Below are positions 35,658 to 45,900 of a stretch of DNA of 64,000 nucleotides, piece after piece. The stretch's first letter is position 1, and every line of letters starts with the position of its first letter. The stretch comes from Rhodobacteraceae bacterium EhC02 (lineage in GTDB: Bacteria > Pseudomonadota > Alphaproteobacteria > Rhodobacterales > Rhodobacteraceae). Under the pieces are notes generated by a model. It searched no databases. It saw nothing but the letters and a program-made list of their open reading frames with translations, and had not been told where the DNA came from. The stretch is taken from contig LXYH01000019.1 in NCBI GenBank assembly GCA_001650895.1, forward strand, positions 1 through 64,000, written 5' to 3'. Both the position numbers and the translations under genes were made by a program.

Positions 35658-35717
35658 GACCGTCACAGAACAGATACGATTGTCGGTTATCCACAGCTCC
35701 AGCCAGTCAGGGAACCG

Positions 35718-36905
35718 ATGATGTCACTCCAATTCCACCCGCCTTTGCGCCTTGTCGGCGCGACCGTCCTGCGCGACGGCATGATGCAGGATCGTTCCGT
35801 CGCCATCGAAGGCGGCGTGATCTCGAAGGGCCCCCTGCCCAAGGTGGACCTGACCGGCTACCTTGTGCTGCCCGGTATCATCGATCTGCATGGCGACGCG
35901 TTCGAACGGCATATCGCGCCGCGCCCCTCTGCCCCGTTCCCGATCGAGACCGGCTTGCATGCCACTGATCGCGACGCGGCGGCCAATGGCGTGACCACCG
36001 CGTGGCTGGCGCAAAGCTGGTCCTGGGAAGGCGGGCATCGCAGCCCCGACATGGCCGAAGACATGATGGAGGCCCTGGCCGCGCTGCGCCCGCAGATGAT
36101 GACGGACCTGCGCCTGCAACTGCGGGTCGAGACGCATACCGTGGACACGGCGGACCGGCTTCTGGCCGCCGTGCGCCGCTTCGGCGTCGACTACGTGGTG
36201 TTCAACAACCATCTGGACGAGGCCGTGAGCCTTGCACAGGCGCGTCCGGTCGAACTGGCGCTCTGGGCCGCAAAATCAGGCCGCACGCCCGAGGCGCAGA
36301 TGGCCCTGGTCGAGGCGACCCGCAAGCAGTCGTCGCAGGTCCCGCGCTATCTCTGCCGTCTTGCCGAGGCCTTCGATACGCTGGGCGTGCATTACGGCAG
36401 CCATGACGATCCCGATGGCGAGACGCGCGAGCGTTTTTCGATGATCGGCGCGCGGATCTGCGAATTTCCGACAGCGCGATCGGCTGCGGCCCTGGCGCGC
36501 GCGGTGAACGATCCCGTGTTGATGGGCGCGCCCAACGTGGTGCGTGGCGGGTCCCAATCGGGCAATATCGCGGCGGTCGACCTGATCCGCCGGGGCCTCT
36601 GCGATGCGCTGGTCTCGGATTACTACTACCCCGCGCTGTCACGCGCGGCCTTCCGGCTGGTCGATGACGGCGTCATGGACTGGCCGGCGGCCTGGGCCAT
36701 GATCTCGACCCGCCCGGCGGAAATCATGCATCTTTCGGACCGTGGCGTGATCGATTACGGCAAGCGTGCGGATCTTTGCGTGGTCAATGCCACCACCCGC
36801 CAGGTCGAGGCGACGCTTGTCGCGGGACGGCTGACCCATCTGACGGGCGAGGCTGCACGCCGCTTTCTGGGCGGCAAGGCGGGATTGACCCTGGCCGCCG
36901 AATAA
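35718..36905 (+). CDS. PhnM-like amidohydrolase, divergent paralog
   Basis: 395 residues. It shares the PhnM scaffold (LVLPGIIDLHGDAFERHIAP, YGSHDDPDGETRE, GAPNVVRGGSQSGNIAA, DLCVVNATT). The metal-site HTDN of canonical PhnM is HGDA here, and the SLMDHTPGQRQF block is replaced by VVFNNHLDEA. It therefore probably acts on a related but different substrate. It sits 60 bp after phnF on the same strand. It ends 6 bp from the convergent hexapeptide transferase gene. Database annotation would probably call it phnM. Confidence 0.85.
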   Translation: MMSLQFHPPLRLVGATVLRDGMMQDRSVAIEGGVISKGPLPKVDLTGYLVLPGIIDLHGDAFERHIAPRPSAPFPIETGLHATDRDAAANGVTTAWLAQSWSWEGGHRSPDMAEDMMEALAALRPQMMTDLRLQLRVETHTVDTADRLLAAVRRFGVDYVVFNNHLDEAVSLAQARPVELALWAAKSGRTPEAQMALVEATRKQSSQVPRYLCRLAEAFDTLGVHYGSHDDPDGETRERFSMIGARICEFPTARSAAALARAVNDPVLMGAPNVVRGGSQSGNIAAVDLIRRGLCDALVSDYYYPALSRAAFRLVDDGVMDWPAAWAMISTRPAEIMHLSDRGVIDYGKRADLCVVNATTRQVEATLVAGRLTHLTGEAARRFLGGKAGLTLAAE

Positions 36906-36911
36906 GGGGGC

Positions 36912-37529
36912 CTAGCCCTCGTATCGCGCAAGGAAATCCGCAACAGGAAGGGCACGGAAATCGGCCAATACCGCGCGCAGGCGCGCATGGTCCCAATCCC
37001 ACCAGCCCAGGGCGATCAGCCGCGCGGCCAGATCCTCGGGCAGGCGCATGCGGATCACCCTGGCCGGGACGCCCGCCACGATGGCATAGTCCGGCACATC
37101 GCGCGTGACGACCGCGCCCGAGGCAACGACCGCCCCATGCCCGACCGTGACCTCGGGCTTGATCTGGGCGTTATGCCCGATCCAGGTGTCATGCCCGATC
37201 ACCACCCGCCGCGCACGCCGCTTCTCGAACCACTCCGCATCATCCTGCGCATCCGGCCAGTAAGCAGCGCTGCGATACATGAAATGATGCAAGGAGGCGC
37301 GATCAAGCGGATGATCCGTGGCCCCGATCCGCACGAAGCTGGCGATATTGGCGAACTTGCCGATCGTGGCATTGGCGATGTCGCAATAACGGTCGCAATA
37401 GCTGTAGTCGCCCATGCTGACATGCGCCATCCGCGTGCCGCGCCCGACCTCGCACCAGCCACCGAAATCAACATCCGTGATCTCGCAATCGGGATGCAGC
37501 AGGGGCGCATCGGCTTTCAGTTCCTTCAT
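36912..37529 (-). CDS. Phosphonate-locus hexapeptide-repeat acyltransferase
   Basis: 205 residues of left-handed beta-helix repeats ([69 protein letters not shown]). The family (TIGR03308) is tied to phosphonate operons. The acyl acceptor is unknown; N-acetylation of aminoalkylphosphonates is a reasonable guess. It is last in the phnCDEE operon, 45 bp after phnE1. Confidence 0.88.
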   Translation of the reverse strand: MKELKADAPLLHPDCEITDVDFGGWCEVGRGTRMAHVSMGDYSYCDRYCDIANATIGKFANIASFVRIGATDHPLDRASLHHFMYRSAAYWPDAQDDAEWFEKRRARRVVIGHDTWIGHNAQIKPEVTVGHGAVVASGAVVTRDVPDYAIVAGVPARVIRMRLPEDLAARLIALGWWDWDHARLRAVLADFRALPVADFLARYEG

Positions 37530-37574
37530 GACACCTCGCCATTCATCGTTCCGCGAATACGCATCGAACCGACA

Positions 37575-38918
37575 TCAATGCCCGCTGCCATCGCCCTTGA
37601 TCAGCCGACGCCGCAACGCCCCCGAGACCGTATCCATCACCATGACCATCAGCACGATCAGAACGATGTAATATGTGACCTCTTCCCAATCCTTCTGGGT
37701 GATGATCGCCTGCGTCAACAGCAGACCGATGCCGCCTCCGGTGATCGCGCCGATCACGGTGGCACTGCGGGTGTTGCTTTCCAGGTAATACAGAACCTGG
37801 CTGGCCAGGATCGGCATGATCTGCGGGATCACCCCGAAGCGGTAGCGCTGCAGCGGCTTCGCACCGGTGGATTGCACGCCCTCGATCTGCTTCTCATCGA
37901 CGTTTTCCAGCGCCTCCGAGAACATCTTGCCAAAGCCGCCGGTATCCGTGATCAGGATCGCCAGCGCCCCGGTCAGCGGGCCGGGCCCGAAGGCGCGGCT
38001 GAGGATGATCGTCCAGATCAGACCGTCCACGCCGCGCACGAAATCGAACAGGCGGCGCAGCGCGAAACGCACCGTGCCCAGCGACATGAAGTTGCGCGCC
38101 GCCATGAAGGCCAGCGGCAATGCGACCAGCGCCGCCCCCATCGTACCCAGGAACGCCATCAGGATCGTCTCGAAGATCGCCCAGACCACATCCTTGTGCC
38201 GCCACATCTGGTTGTTCCAGACGTCATGCACCATCGCGCCAGCATTCGACCGCTCGGGCACCACCCGCTCGGATGACAGGGCAAGACCGGCCAGCTCGCC
38301 CAGCGACTTGCCATGGAAAGGGCTGTCCAGCGTGAACCAGAACAGCTCCCAGCCGAAGGAATAGCGAAACACTTCGGTCCGGGCGCGGGTCATGCTGATG
38401 CGCCCCGCATCCGTCGTGATCATCACCCGGTTCGAGGCCGCGTTGATCCATTCCGGCACATCCGGCGTGGGCAGGTCCATATCCACCCCGCGCGCGGTGG
38501 GCTGCAACACGATCTCGCCGTAACCCGGCACGATCACGCGCGTCACATCCCCCGCGATCTCGACCCGGTGGTCGCGCGGCAGGGTGATGATCGCGGCATC
38601 CTCGCCGGTCAGCCGCACCCAGTCGGGGGCCGTGCCCGGCGCATAGGCGCCCTTGGCCTCGCCCTCGATGGCGATGCTGATGCCGCCATTGCGATTGTCC
38701 CGCGTGACATGGGTCTTGTAGCTGTAGCTGTCGGCCACAAGGATCTTGGCATTGTCCATCCGGGCGCGATCCGCGAGGCCGGGAAGGTCGAAGGCAAAGA
38801 AGATATAGACGAAATAGGCCAGGATCACCGCAGGCACCGCCATCGCGATCAGCCGTTTGCGCCGGAACAGGGCCAGTGCCGCCGCCTCGCGCGGCATCGT
38901 TGCGTCAAGCATCGCCAT
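37575..38918 (-). CDS. phnE: Phosphonate ABC transporter permease with large periplasmic insert
   Basis: 447 residues, far longer than the usual ~270. One membrane helix (~24-43) is followed by a soluble, beta-rich stretch of ~190 residues (45-235). A standard permease domain follows at ~245-440 with the EAA-like loop FSEALENVDEKQIEGVQSTG. It starts 2 nt after the preceding permease ends. The two PhnE proteins probably form a heterodimer. Confidence 0.93.
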   Translation of the reverse strand: MAMLDATMPREAAALALFRRKRLIAMAVPAVILAYFVYIFFAFDLPGLADRARMDNAKILVADSYSYKTHVTRDNRNGGISIAIEGEAKGAYAPGTAPDWVRLTGEDAAIITLPRDHRVEIAGDVTRVIVPGYGEIVLQPTARGVDMDLPTPDVPEWINAASNRVMITTDAGRISMTRARTEVFRYSFGWELFWFTLDSPFHGKSLGELAGLALSSERVVPERSNAGAMVHDVWNNQMWRHKDVVWAIFETILMAFLGTMGAALVALPLAFMAARNFMSLGTVRFALRRLFDFVRGVDGLIWTIILSRAFGPGPLTGALAILITDTGGFGKMFSEALENVDEKQIEGVQSTGAKPLQRYRFGVIPQIMPILASQVLYYLESNTRSATVIGAITGGGIGLLLTQAIITQKDWEEVTYYIVLIVLMVMVMDTVSGALRRRLIKGDGSGH

Positions 38919-38920
38919 GG

Positions 38921-39787
38921 TCAGACCCTTCCCACCAGCTTGTTGCGATAATGTCCCGACAGCTGATCGAAGAAGACGATCGTGCCGAACAGCAGCAGAA
39001 AGATCGCCGCCACCTCGTCATAGCGGCCCTGCCCCCAGCTGAAGGCGTTCTTGAGGTCATAGCCGATCCCGCCCGACCCCACGAAACCCAGGATGGCCGA
39101 GGCGCGGATATTGATCTCGAAGCGCAGCAGGCCATAACTCAGGTAGTTGGGCGCAACCTGCGGGATCACGCCCAGCACCATGCGCTGCGACCAGCGCGCG
39201 CCCACCGATTGCAGCCCTTCGACGGGCTTGAGGCTGGCATTCTCGTTCACTTCGGAAAACAGCTTGCCCAGTGCGCCCGCAGTGTGGATCGCGATCGCGA
39301 TCATCGCAGGCACCGGGCCTGCCCCCATGATGAAGATCAGCACCAGCGCGATCACGATCTCGGGGATGGCGCGCATCATGTCCATCAGGCGCCGGAACAC
39401 CGGGATCATCGCGGGCCACAAGGCCAGCCCGCGTGTCGACAGCAGCGACAGCACGATGGCCGCCAAGGCCCCCAGCAGGGTCGAGGCGGCGGCGATGTTG
39501 ATCGTCTCGATCAGCGAGGGCAGGAATTTCACCATCAGGCCGGGCAGCAGCGCGATCTTCTCGCCCGCCTCGGCCAGAACCTCGGACGGGAACTGGAAGA
39601 TATTGCCGATGCCGGACCAGAACCCGCCGGCATTGCGGCTGTCGGCCAGCATGAAGCCCGACACCATCAGCGCCACGAACAGCGCCATCACGATGCCGCC
39701 ATACATCCGCTTGCGGCGCACCATCTGCATGTAGCTGTCCTGGACGCGCTGCGTGGTCATGCCCGTTGCGGTTATCGCATCTGCCAT
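38921..39787 (-). CDS. phnE: Phosphonate ABC transporter permease
   Basis: 288 residues of normal length. A first helix (YGGIVMALFVALMVSGFMLA) is followed by about five core helices and an EAA-like loop (FSEVNENASLKPVEGLQSVG). It is separated from phnD by an intrinsic terminator hairpin. Confidence 0.94.
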   Translation of the reverse strand: MADAITATGMTTQRVQDSYMQMVRRKRMYGGIVMALFVALMVSGFMLADSRNAGGFWSGIGNIFQFPSEVLAEAGEKIALLPGLMVKFLPSLIETINIAAASTLLGALAAIVLSLLSTRGLALWPAMIPVFRRLMDMMRAIPEIVIALVLIFIMGAGPVPAMIAIAIHTAGALGKLFSEVNENASLKPVEGLQSVGARWSQRMVLGVIPQVAPNYLSYGLLRFEINIRASAILGFVGSGGIGYDLKNAFSWGQGRYDEVAAIFLLLFGTIVFFDQLSGHYRNKLVGRV

Positions 39788-39801
39788 TCGTCTACCCCCG
39801 G

Positions 39802-39835
39802 CAAAAAGAAACCGGGCCCCGTGTCAGGGCCCGGT
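39802..39835 (-). terminator. Intrinsic terminator/attenuator after phnD
   Basis: Minus-strand ACCGGGCCC, 7-base loop, GGGCCCGGT, then TTCTTTTT. A perfect 9-bp GC-rich stem with T tract lies between phnD and the first permease. It should cut expression of the permeases relative to the binding protein. Confidence 0.8.
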
Positions 39836-39852
39836 CGGTCACGTTCGTGCGA

Positions 39853-40755
39853 TCACATCTTGGACTTGCGTGCCTCGATGATCGACAGGTAGGCGTCATG
39901 GTTGATCGGCATCATGCCCAGCGCTTCGCCGGCCATGAAGTTGTAGGCGCATTCCTTGTCCATATAGGGCATGGAGGCCATCAGGCCGATCATGTCCAGC
40001 TTCACGCGCTCGGGCAGGGCGGTGCGCAGCACGACCGGACCTTCCGGGATCGGCTTGGACTTCCAGATCTGGACCAGGTCGTTCATGTCGACCAGACCCG
40101 CATCCGACGCCTTGCGCAGCGCGCCCGAATTGTAGCCGTCTTCCCATGCGCCCAGGCCATCGGCCCAGGTCACGCCGCCGTCCACATCGCCATTGGCCAC
40201 GGCAACGATGGTCTGCTCGTGACCGCCCACGAAACGGACCTCACCGAAATAGTCGCCCGATTCCATGCTGGCGCCGGTCGCCTCGGGGATTTCGATCGAC
40301 GGGATCAGGTAACCGCTGGTCGAGTTCGGATCACCGAAGGCAAAGACCTTGCCCTTCAGATCCTCAAGCGAGGTGATGCCGCTGTCGGCGCGGGCGAAAC
40401 CGATCGAGTGATAGCCGTAAGAGCCGTCCACATTGACCTTGACCAGCACAGGCTCGACTGCTTCGGGATCGGTCAGGTAGGTCTTGGCATAGGCCGAGGC
40501 GCCCAGCCACGCCAGGTCGATCGTGCCGCCCAGCAGGCCCTGGATCACACCGTCGTAATCGGCGGGCGTGAACAGCTTGGTGGGAACGCCCAGCAGGGCC
40601 TCGGTCTTGGCGCGGAAGCACTCGTTCGAGGTCATGCGGTCCTGTGCGTTCTCGCCGCCCAGGATGCCGATGCGGAATTCGGTGATCTGGTCCTGTGCGA
40701 TGGCAGGGCTGACCAGGGCGGTGGTGGCCACGATGGCTGCGATGATTTTCTTCAT
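39853..40755 (-). CDS. phnD: Phosphonate ABC transporter substrate-binding protein
   Basis: 300 residues. Signal peptide MKKIIAAIVATTALVSPAIA is followed by a PhnD-type periplasmic binding fold (FRIGILGGENAQDRM, GTIDLAWLGASAYA, FGDPNSTSGYLIPS, VTWADGLGAW). It captures phosphonates in the periplasm. GGAGAG precedes the ATG. Terminator-like hairpins lie on both sides. Confidence 0.95.
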   Translation of the reverse strand: MKKIIAAIVATTALVSPAIAQDQITEFRIGILGGENAQDRMTSNECFRAKTEALLGVPTKLFTPADYDGVIQGLLGGTIDLAWLGASAYAKTYLTDPEAVEPVLVKVNVDGSYGYHSIGFARADSGITSLEDLKGKVFAFGDPNSTSGYLIPSIEIPEATGASMESGDYFGEVRFVGGHEQTIVAVANGDVDGGVTWADGLGAWEDGYNSGALRKASDAGLVDMNDLVQIWKSKPIPEGPVVLRTALPERVKLDMIGLMASMPYMDKECAYNFMAGEALGMMPINHDAYLSIIEARKSKM

Positions 40756-40772
40756 GGGTCTCTCCGGTTTGC

Positions 40773-40800
40773 AAAAACCCCCACGCGATTGCGACGGGGG
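40773..40800 (-). terminator. Terminator-like hairpin between phnC and phnD
   Basis: Minus-strand CCCCC, 13 bases, GGGGG, TTTTT. A short G/C stem with T tract lies in the 65-bp phnC-phnD gap, weaker than the one after phnD. It may act as an attenuator. Confidence 0.55.
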
Positions 40801-40820
40801 CGGGTTTCAGGTTTCGGATG

Positions 40821-41651
40821 TCAGACGGCGGCCTCGGCCTCGCGAATGGCACGGGCAGCGGCTTCGCTGCGCTCCAGCGCCTCGATGCTGGTGCTGGTGG
40901 CCTCTTCGCTGAAGCTGGCGTCGGCGCCATAGATGTCGCGGGCAACGCCCGTCGTCAGTTGCTCGGGCGTGCCGTCGAAAACGACGCGCCCATCGCGCAT
41001 GCCGATCACACGGTCGCAATAGCGCCGCGCGGTATCCAGCGTGTGCAGGTTGGCGATGACCATGCGGCCGTCTTCCTCGTGGATGCGGCGCAGCGCCTCC
41101 ATGACGACCTGGGCATTCATCGGGTCAAGGCTGGCGATGGGTTCATCCGCCAGGATGATCTGCGGATCCTGCATGAGGGCGCGGGCAATCGCCACGCGCT
41201 GCTGCTGGCCGCCCGACAGGGCCTCGGCGCGCTTGGGCGCATGATCGGCAATGCCCAGACGATCGAGAATGGCAATCGCCTGCTCGATGTCGGAGGACGG
41301 ATAAAGATTGAACAGGGTCGCCAGGGTCGAGCGGCGGTTCAGCGTGCCGTGCAGGACGTTGCTGACCACATCCATGCGCGGGACAAGATTGAACTGCTGA
41401 AAGATCATCGCGCAGTCCGACTGCCAGGCGCGCTTCTGGGCGCCTTTCAGGGTCAGGATGTCGCGATCCTGGTAAAGCACCTCGCCCGACGTCGCATCGG
41501 TCAGACGGTTCAGCATGCGCAGCAGCGTGGACTTGCCGGCCCCCGAACGACCGATGATCCCGATCATCTTCGGCTCGGATACCGAAAAGCTCACGTTATC
41601 GCAGGCCGTATTCGCGCCGAAACGCTTGGTCAGCTTCTTGACGGCAAACAT
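40821..41651 (-). CDS. phnC: Phosphonate ABC transporter ATP-binding protein
   Basis: 276 residues from ATG 41651 ([20 protein letters not shown]). Walker [10 protein letters not shown], signature [14 protein letters not shown], Walker [13 protein letters not shown]. It powers import through the PhnE pair. The long open frame extending to 42383 is antisense to another gene and is rejected. Confidence 0.95.
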   Translation of the reverse strand: MFAVKKLTKRFGANTACDNVSFSVSEPKMIGIIGRSGAGKSTLLRMLNRLTDATSGEVLYQDRDILTLKGAQKRAWQSDCAMIFQQFNLVPRMDVVSNVLHGTLNRRSTLATLFNLYPSSDIEQAIAILDRLGIADHAPKRAEALSGGQQQRVAIARALMQDPQIILADEPIASLDPMNAQVVMEALRRIHEEDGRMVIANLHTLDTARRYCDRVIGMRDGRVVFDGTPEQLTTGVARDIYGADASFSEEATSTSIEALERSEAAARAIREAEAAV

Positions 41652-41786
41652 GTCAGTCCCCCTTGCGGTACGGGGACCCGAATAGGACGGCTGCGCGACC
41701 GATTTGTTGCGATCATGTGAAATTTTTGTAAAGGAGGGCGAAGATGCGGCCCGACATGCCGCGCGCCGCGGAAGGGCCGATCCTGC

Positions 41787-42842
41787 ATGCAGACCACCGA
41801 CATCGCCATCATCGGCGCGGGCCTTGCCGGGCTGACCTGCGCGCATCTGCTGCATGCACAGGGCCTGGACGTCACGGTGATCGAGGCGGCGGATCGCATA
41901 GGCGGGCGCATCCGGTCGCTGCGCGACACGGATGGCAAGGCACTGGCCGATCTGGGTCCGACATGGGTCTGGCCCCCGCACCAACCCGTGGTGGCCCGGT
42001 GGCTCGACCGGCTGGACCTCGCCACCTTTGCACAGGCCAACGAGGGTGACGCCGTGATCGAAGGCTATCACCCTGCCCCTGTCCGCGCGCCCCTGCCCGG
42101 CCAGGACGGCATGGTACGGATCCAGGGTGGACCCGACGCGATGGTACAGGCCATGGCCGCCGCCTTGCCGGGGGCCGCCCTGCATCTGAACCGCCGCATC
42201 ACCCGGATCGATAGCGCGATCGACGGGCTGATCCTGACCGATGCCAAAGGCAAGCAGATCAGCGCCGGTCGCGTGGTCCTGGCCACACCGCTGCGCATCG
42301 CCGCGGCCGATATCGCCATGCCCGATGCCCCCGCCGCCCTGCTGCAGGCCATGCGCGCCACACCAACATGGATGGCCGGGCAAGCCAAGGCCGTCATGCT
42401 CTATGATCGCCCGTTCTGGCGGGACATGTACCTGTCAGGCCGGATCGCCAGCCGCATCGGCCCCCTGACCGAGGTGCATGACCACAGCAGCGCCCGGGGG
42501 CAGGCCGCGCTCTTCGGCTTCATCGGCCTGCCGCCCGCCGCACGCGATCCCGCCCTGCTGAAGGCCGCAATCCGCGCGCAACTGGCCCGCTGCCTTGGCC
42601 CGGAAGCAGGCCAGCCCCGCGACATCACGATCCAGGACTGGGCGCGCGATCCGCTGATCTGCACGCCGGCCGATCACAACGGCGCCCATCCGGACCTGCC
42701 CCCCGCGATCCTGCGCCAGCCCCATCTGGACGGTCGCCTGCACCTGGGCGTCTCCGAGACATCCACCCGCAGCCCCGGCCTGATCGAGGGCGCGCTGGAT
42801 GCCGGCCAGACCACGGCAGAGGCGATCCTGTCCCGGCACTGA
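41787..42842 (+). CDS. FAD-dependent amine-oxidase-like protein
   Basis: 351 residues. Dinucleotide-binding motif [20 protein letters not shown] at ~6-25, GGRIRSL, and a C-terminal FAD motif in [26 protein letters not shown] lies 9 nt upstream of the ATG. It diverges from phnC by 135 bp. The substrate is unknown; proximity to phn genes may be chance. Confidence 0.85.
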   Translation: MQTTDIAIIGAGLAGLTCAHLLHAQGLDVTVIEAADRIGGRIRSLRDTDGKALADLGPTWVWPPHQPVVARWLDRLDLATFAQANEGDAVIEGYHPAPVRAPLPGQDGMVRIQGGPDAMVQAMAAALPGAALHLNRRITRIDSAIDGLILTDAKGKQISAGRVVLATPLRIAAADIAMPDAPAALLQAMRATPTWMAGQAKAVMLYDRPFWRDMYLSGRIASRIGPLTEVHDHSSARGQAALFGFIGLPPAARDPALLKAAIRAQLARCLGPEAGQPRDITIQDWARDPLICTPADHNGAHPDLPPAILRQPHLDGRLHLGVSETSTRSPGLIEGALDAGQTTAEAILSRH

Positions 42843-42883
42843 CGGCTTCGCAATGTCACCGGCGGCACCTCGGCCGCGCCCTG

Positions 42884-42905
42884 CTTCTTCTTGCTCTAAA
42901 TATCC
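42884..42905 (+). repeat. Copy 3 of the recurrent intergenic element
   Basis: CTTCTTCTTGC, then TCT, then AAATATCC, 41 nt after the stop of the FAD oxidoreductase on the same strand and just before the convergent yhaN stop. Confidence 0.75.
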
Positions 42906-42917
42906 ATGGCCACGGGA

Positions 42918-45900
42918 TCAGCCCAGCGCATGGATGCGCAACGCGGGACAGACCTGCCGGGCGATGTCGCACAGATGGCGGTGATGGGTCAGGTAGATGA
43001 CCTGGCCGATACCGGCCATGTCGGCCAGCAAGGAAAACGTCTCGGCCGCACGATCGTCGTCGAAGGTTTCCATGATGTCATCGGCAATGAAGGGCACCGT
43101 CGTTCTGGCCCCGGCAATTTCGTGATAGCCCGCCACGCGCAGCGCAAGGTAGAGCTGGAACCGCGTTCCCTTTGACAGATCGCGCGCCAGCTTCGATCCG
43201 CCCTCCGCGCCGATCGCCACCAGCACCTCGCGCTCGGCCTCGGGCTGAGCGGCAAGACCGCTGTATTCGCCCCGCGTGATCGTGCGGAACGCCTCCGAGG
43301 CGCGGCGCATCATCGCGCTGCGATGCGTGTCGCGGTAGCCCTGCAAGGCGTGATCCACCGCCATCGCGCCAAGCCGCAGCCGAAGAAACCCGCGCGCTGC
43401 ATCGGCGATCTGCAACAGCAACGTCTGGCGGGCCGCCTGCAAGCGCGCCACGGCATCATCGCCGCCGACGGCATCAAGGCGCGCCTGCGCCTGTGACAGG
43501 GTTGCGTACAGCGCCTGCAACGCCTGCGCCTGCTGCGCCTGTGTCGCACTCAGCCCGTCCCGTTCAGCCGCCAGCGCCGGACGCTCCAGACCGTCAAGCG
43601 CGGACACCGCCTGCTCAAGCTGATCGGTGCCCATCGTCTCGCAGATGTCGCGCGCCAGGTGGTCTCGCTGCGCCAGCAGGTCGTCGCGCCGCTGCGCTTG
43701 CGCCACGGTCTGTTGCAATGCCTCGGCACCGATGCCGCCGAAATGCGCGCACATCTCGTCGAGCCGCGCGACATGCCGGGCCTGTGTCTGCGCCAGGCCA
43801 TCCGCAAGCTGCGCCGCCTCCTGCAGCCTTTGACGCAGCCTCCCGGCCTGGGCCTGACCCTCCCGCGCGGCCTGAAGCCTCTGGCGCAATACGGGCCAGA
43901 GCGTGACCCCGTCATCGGCGGGCAGAGCCAAGGCGCGCGCCAGATCGGCCATGGCCGCATCGAACGCGGCGCAATTGCCTTCCATCTTGGCGATCCTGTC
44001 CGTCAGCTGGCGCAACAAGGTCCAGTGCCGGTCAAGCTGCTGCAACAGGTCCAGCGCCTCGCCCATCGCGGCGACGGTCGGCCCCGCATCGCCAAACGCG
44101 GTCTGGGCACAGGCGGCAAGCCATTCCGCCTGCCAGGCCTGCATCGCGGCTTCGGCCCGCGCCTCGGCCGCCTGCCGCCGCGCCAGATCGGTGGCCGCAT
44201 CAGCCCTGGCCGCAGCCTGCGCCGCCTGGTCGCGGGCCCGGTCCAGCAGCAGGCGTGCCCGGAGCGTCAGCAACTCCAAGGGCGTATCCGCCGCGACCCC
44301 ATGACCGCAGGCGGACAGCGCCGACCCAAGCGTGGCTTGCGCCGTCTGCACCCTGTCCCCTGCCGCCTGTTCGTCCCGCGCGGCGGCCTGCACGGCCTCA
44401 TGCGCCTCAAGCGCCACCTCGCGGCGGCGCATCCAGTCTTCCAGCGCATCAAGCGTCATCGCGGGGTCCAACCCCTGCGGCACGGCGGCGGACAAGTCGG
44501 CGCGCAACTGCGCGTCGGCCCGCAGGGCCTCGTCATGCCGGGCTTGCTGTCGCGCCAGCGTCGCGCCAAGAGAGGCCAGACGGCTTTGGGCCTGGGCGCG
44601 CTGCTGCGCATCGGCCGCTGCGCGGGCCTGGGCCGCACCCAGTTGGTCATCCTGCCGCATCGCCGCTTCGAACCGATCCGCACTGTCCGGCGTCAAGGCG
44701 GCGCGATGTTCCGACCACAGCCTTTCGCGCAGTGCCCGGACCTCGGCCGCCTGCGCGACCGTCACCTCCCCCGGAACCACGGCGGCGTCCAGGGCGGCCT
44801 CGGCCAGGGCGATATCCTCGGTGGTCTGCGCGATGGCGGCGCGGTCACGCTCGATCGCATGGCGGGCCTCGGACAGACCTTGCCGCCAGGCCTGCATCCG
44901 AGCCGGCGTCGGCACGGTCAGCGCCACCAGCGCGGCCCCGCCACCCTGCCAGGGCGCAAGCCGCGCCAAAGCCGCGTCGCGCTTGTCGCAGGCGGCGCGA
45001 TGGGCCGTCATGGCCCGTTCCAACGCAGCCTCGGGATCGCTGCGCGCCAGACCCTGGACGACCTGCTCCAGCAGGGCAAGATCAGGCGTGGACGGCGCGT
45101 CGCCCCCGGCATCAGCGGCAAGCGCTGCCTGCCGTTGCGCGGCGGCGCGTGTTTCTTCCCGCGCCGTGTCCAGCGCCGCGGCCACGCCCGAATGACGTTC
45201 CATCAAGGCGCGCAGATCAGCCACCAGGGGGGCGGGCAGCAGCAAGGCGGCCGGGTCGCCATCGACATGTCCAAGCTGCCGCAAAAGATGATCGATCTGC
45301 ACCTGCAGGCTTGCCGCCTCGGCGCGCCGGTTCGGCAGGTCGCGCAGCGCCCCGTCGCGATCGGCCTTCAGCGCCTCGATGGCGGCCATCGCATCGGCCT
45401 GCGCCAGAATCGCGGGATCATCGACCGCCGCCGCAAGCTCATCCCGCGTCGCCGCGATCTGCCGCTCCTGTTCCTCGATCCGGACAGCGATCTGGCCATG
45501 ATCGCGCCACAGGTCCGCCAGTTCATCCGCCCACCCCTCGGGCAGGGGGGCGACAACCGGCAAGTCCGCCAGTTCCGCCTCGAACCGTTTCAGCCGCATC
45601 ACCAGCGGCAAGGCTGCCAGCAGGCGTTCAACCTCATGCAGCCGTCGCAGCGTCAGCGCCTGCGCGGCATCCGCACCGGACCATGCCTCCTGCGCCCTGT
45701 CGCGCTCTTGCGCGAGCGTTGCGTATTCACGCGCACCCATGTCCTTGTCCTGGATCGCCTGGTCCAGCGCGGCCAGTTCCTTTTTCAGATCGGCAAGCCC
45801 GCCGCTGCGCCCCGTCGGACGAAAGAAGCCCTGCGCACGGGCGCGCAGATCATCCAGCGCCTGTCCCATTTCGGCCAGCCCGCTGGAGGCTGTGAACAGC

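Noticed and set aside
41652-41786. Pho box upstream of phnC
   Set aside because: TTTACAA and TTCACAT-like words are present but match the PhoB half-site in too few positions.
41652-42383. Extended phnC frame
   Set aside because: It runs antisense through the FAD oxidoreductase; phnC homology begins at [12 protein letters not shown].
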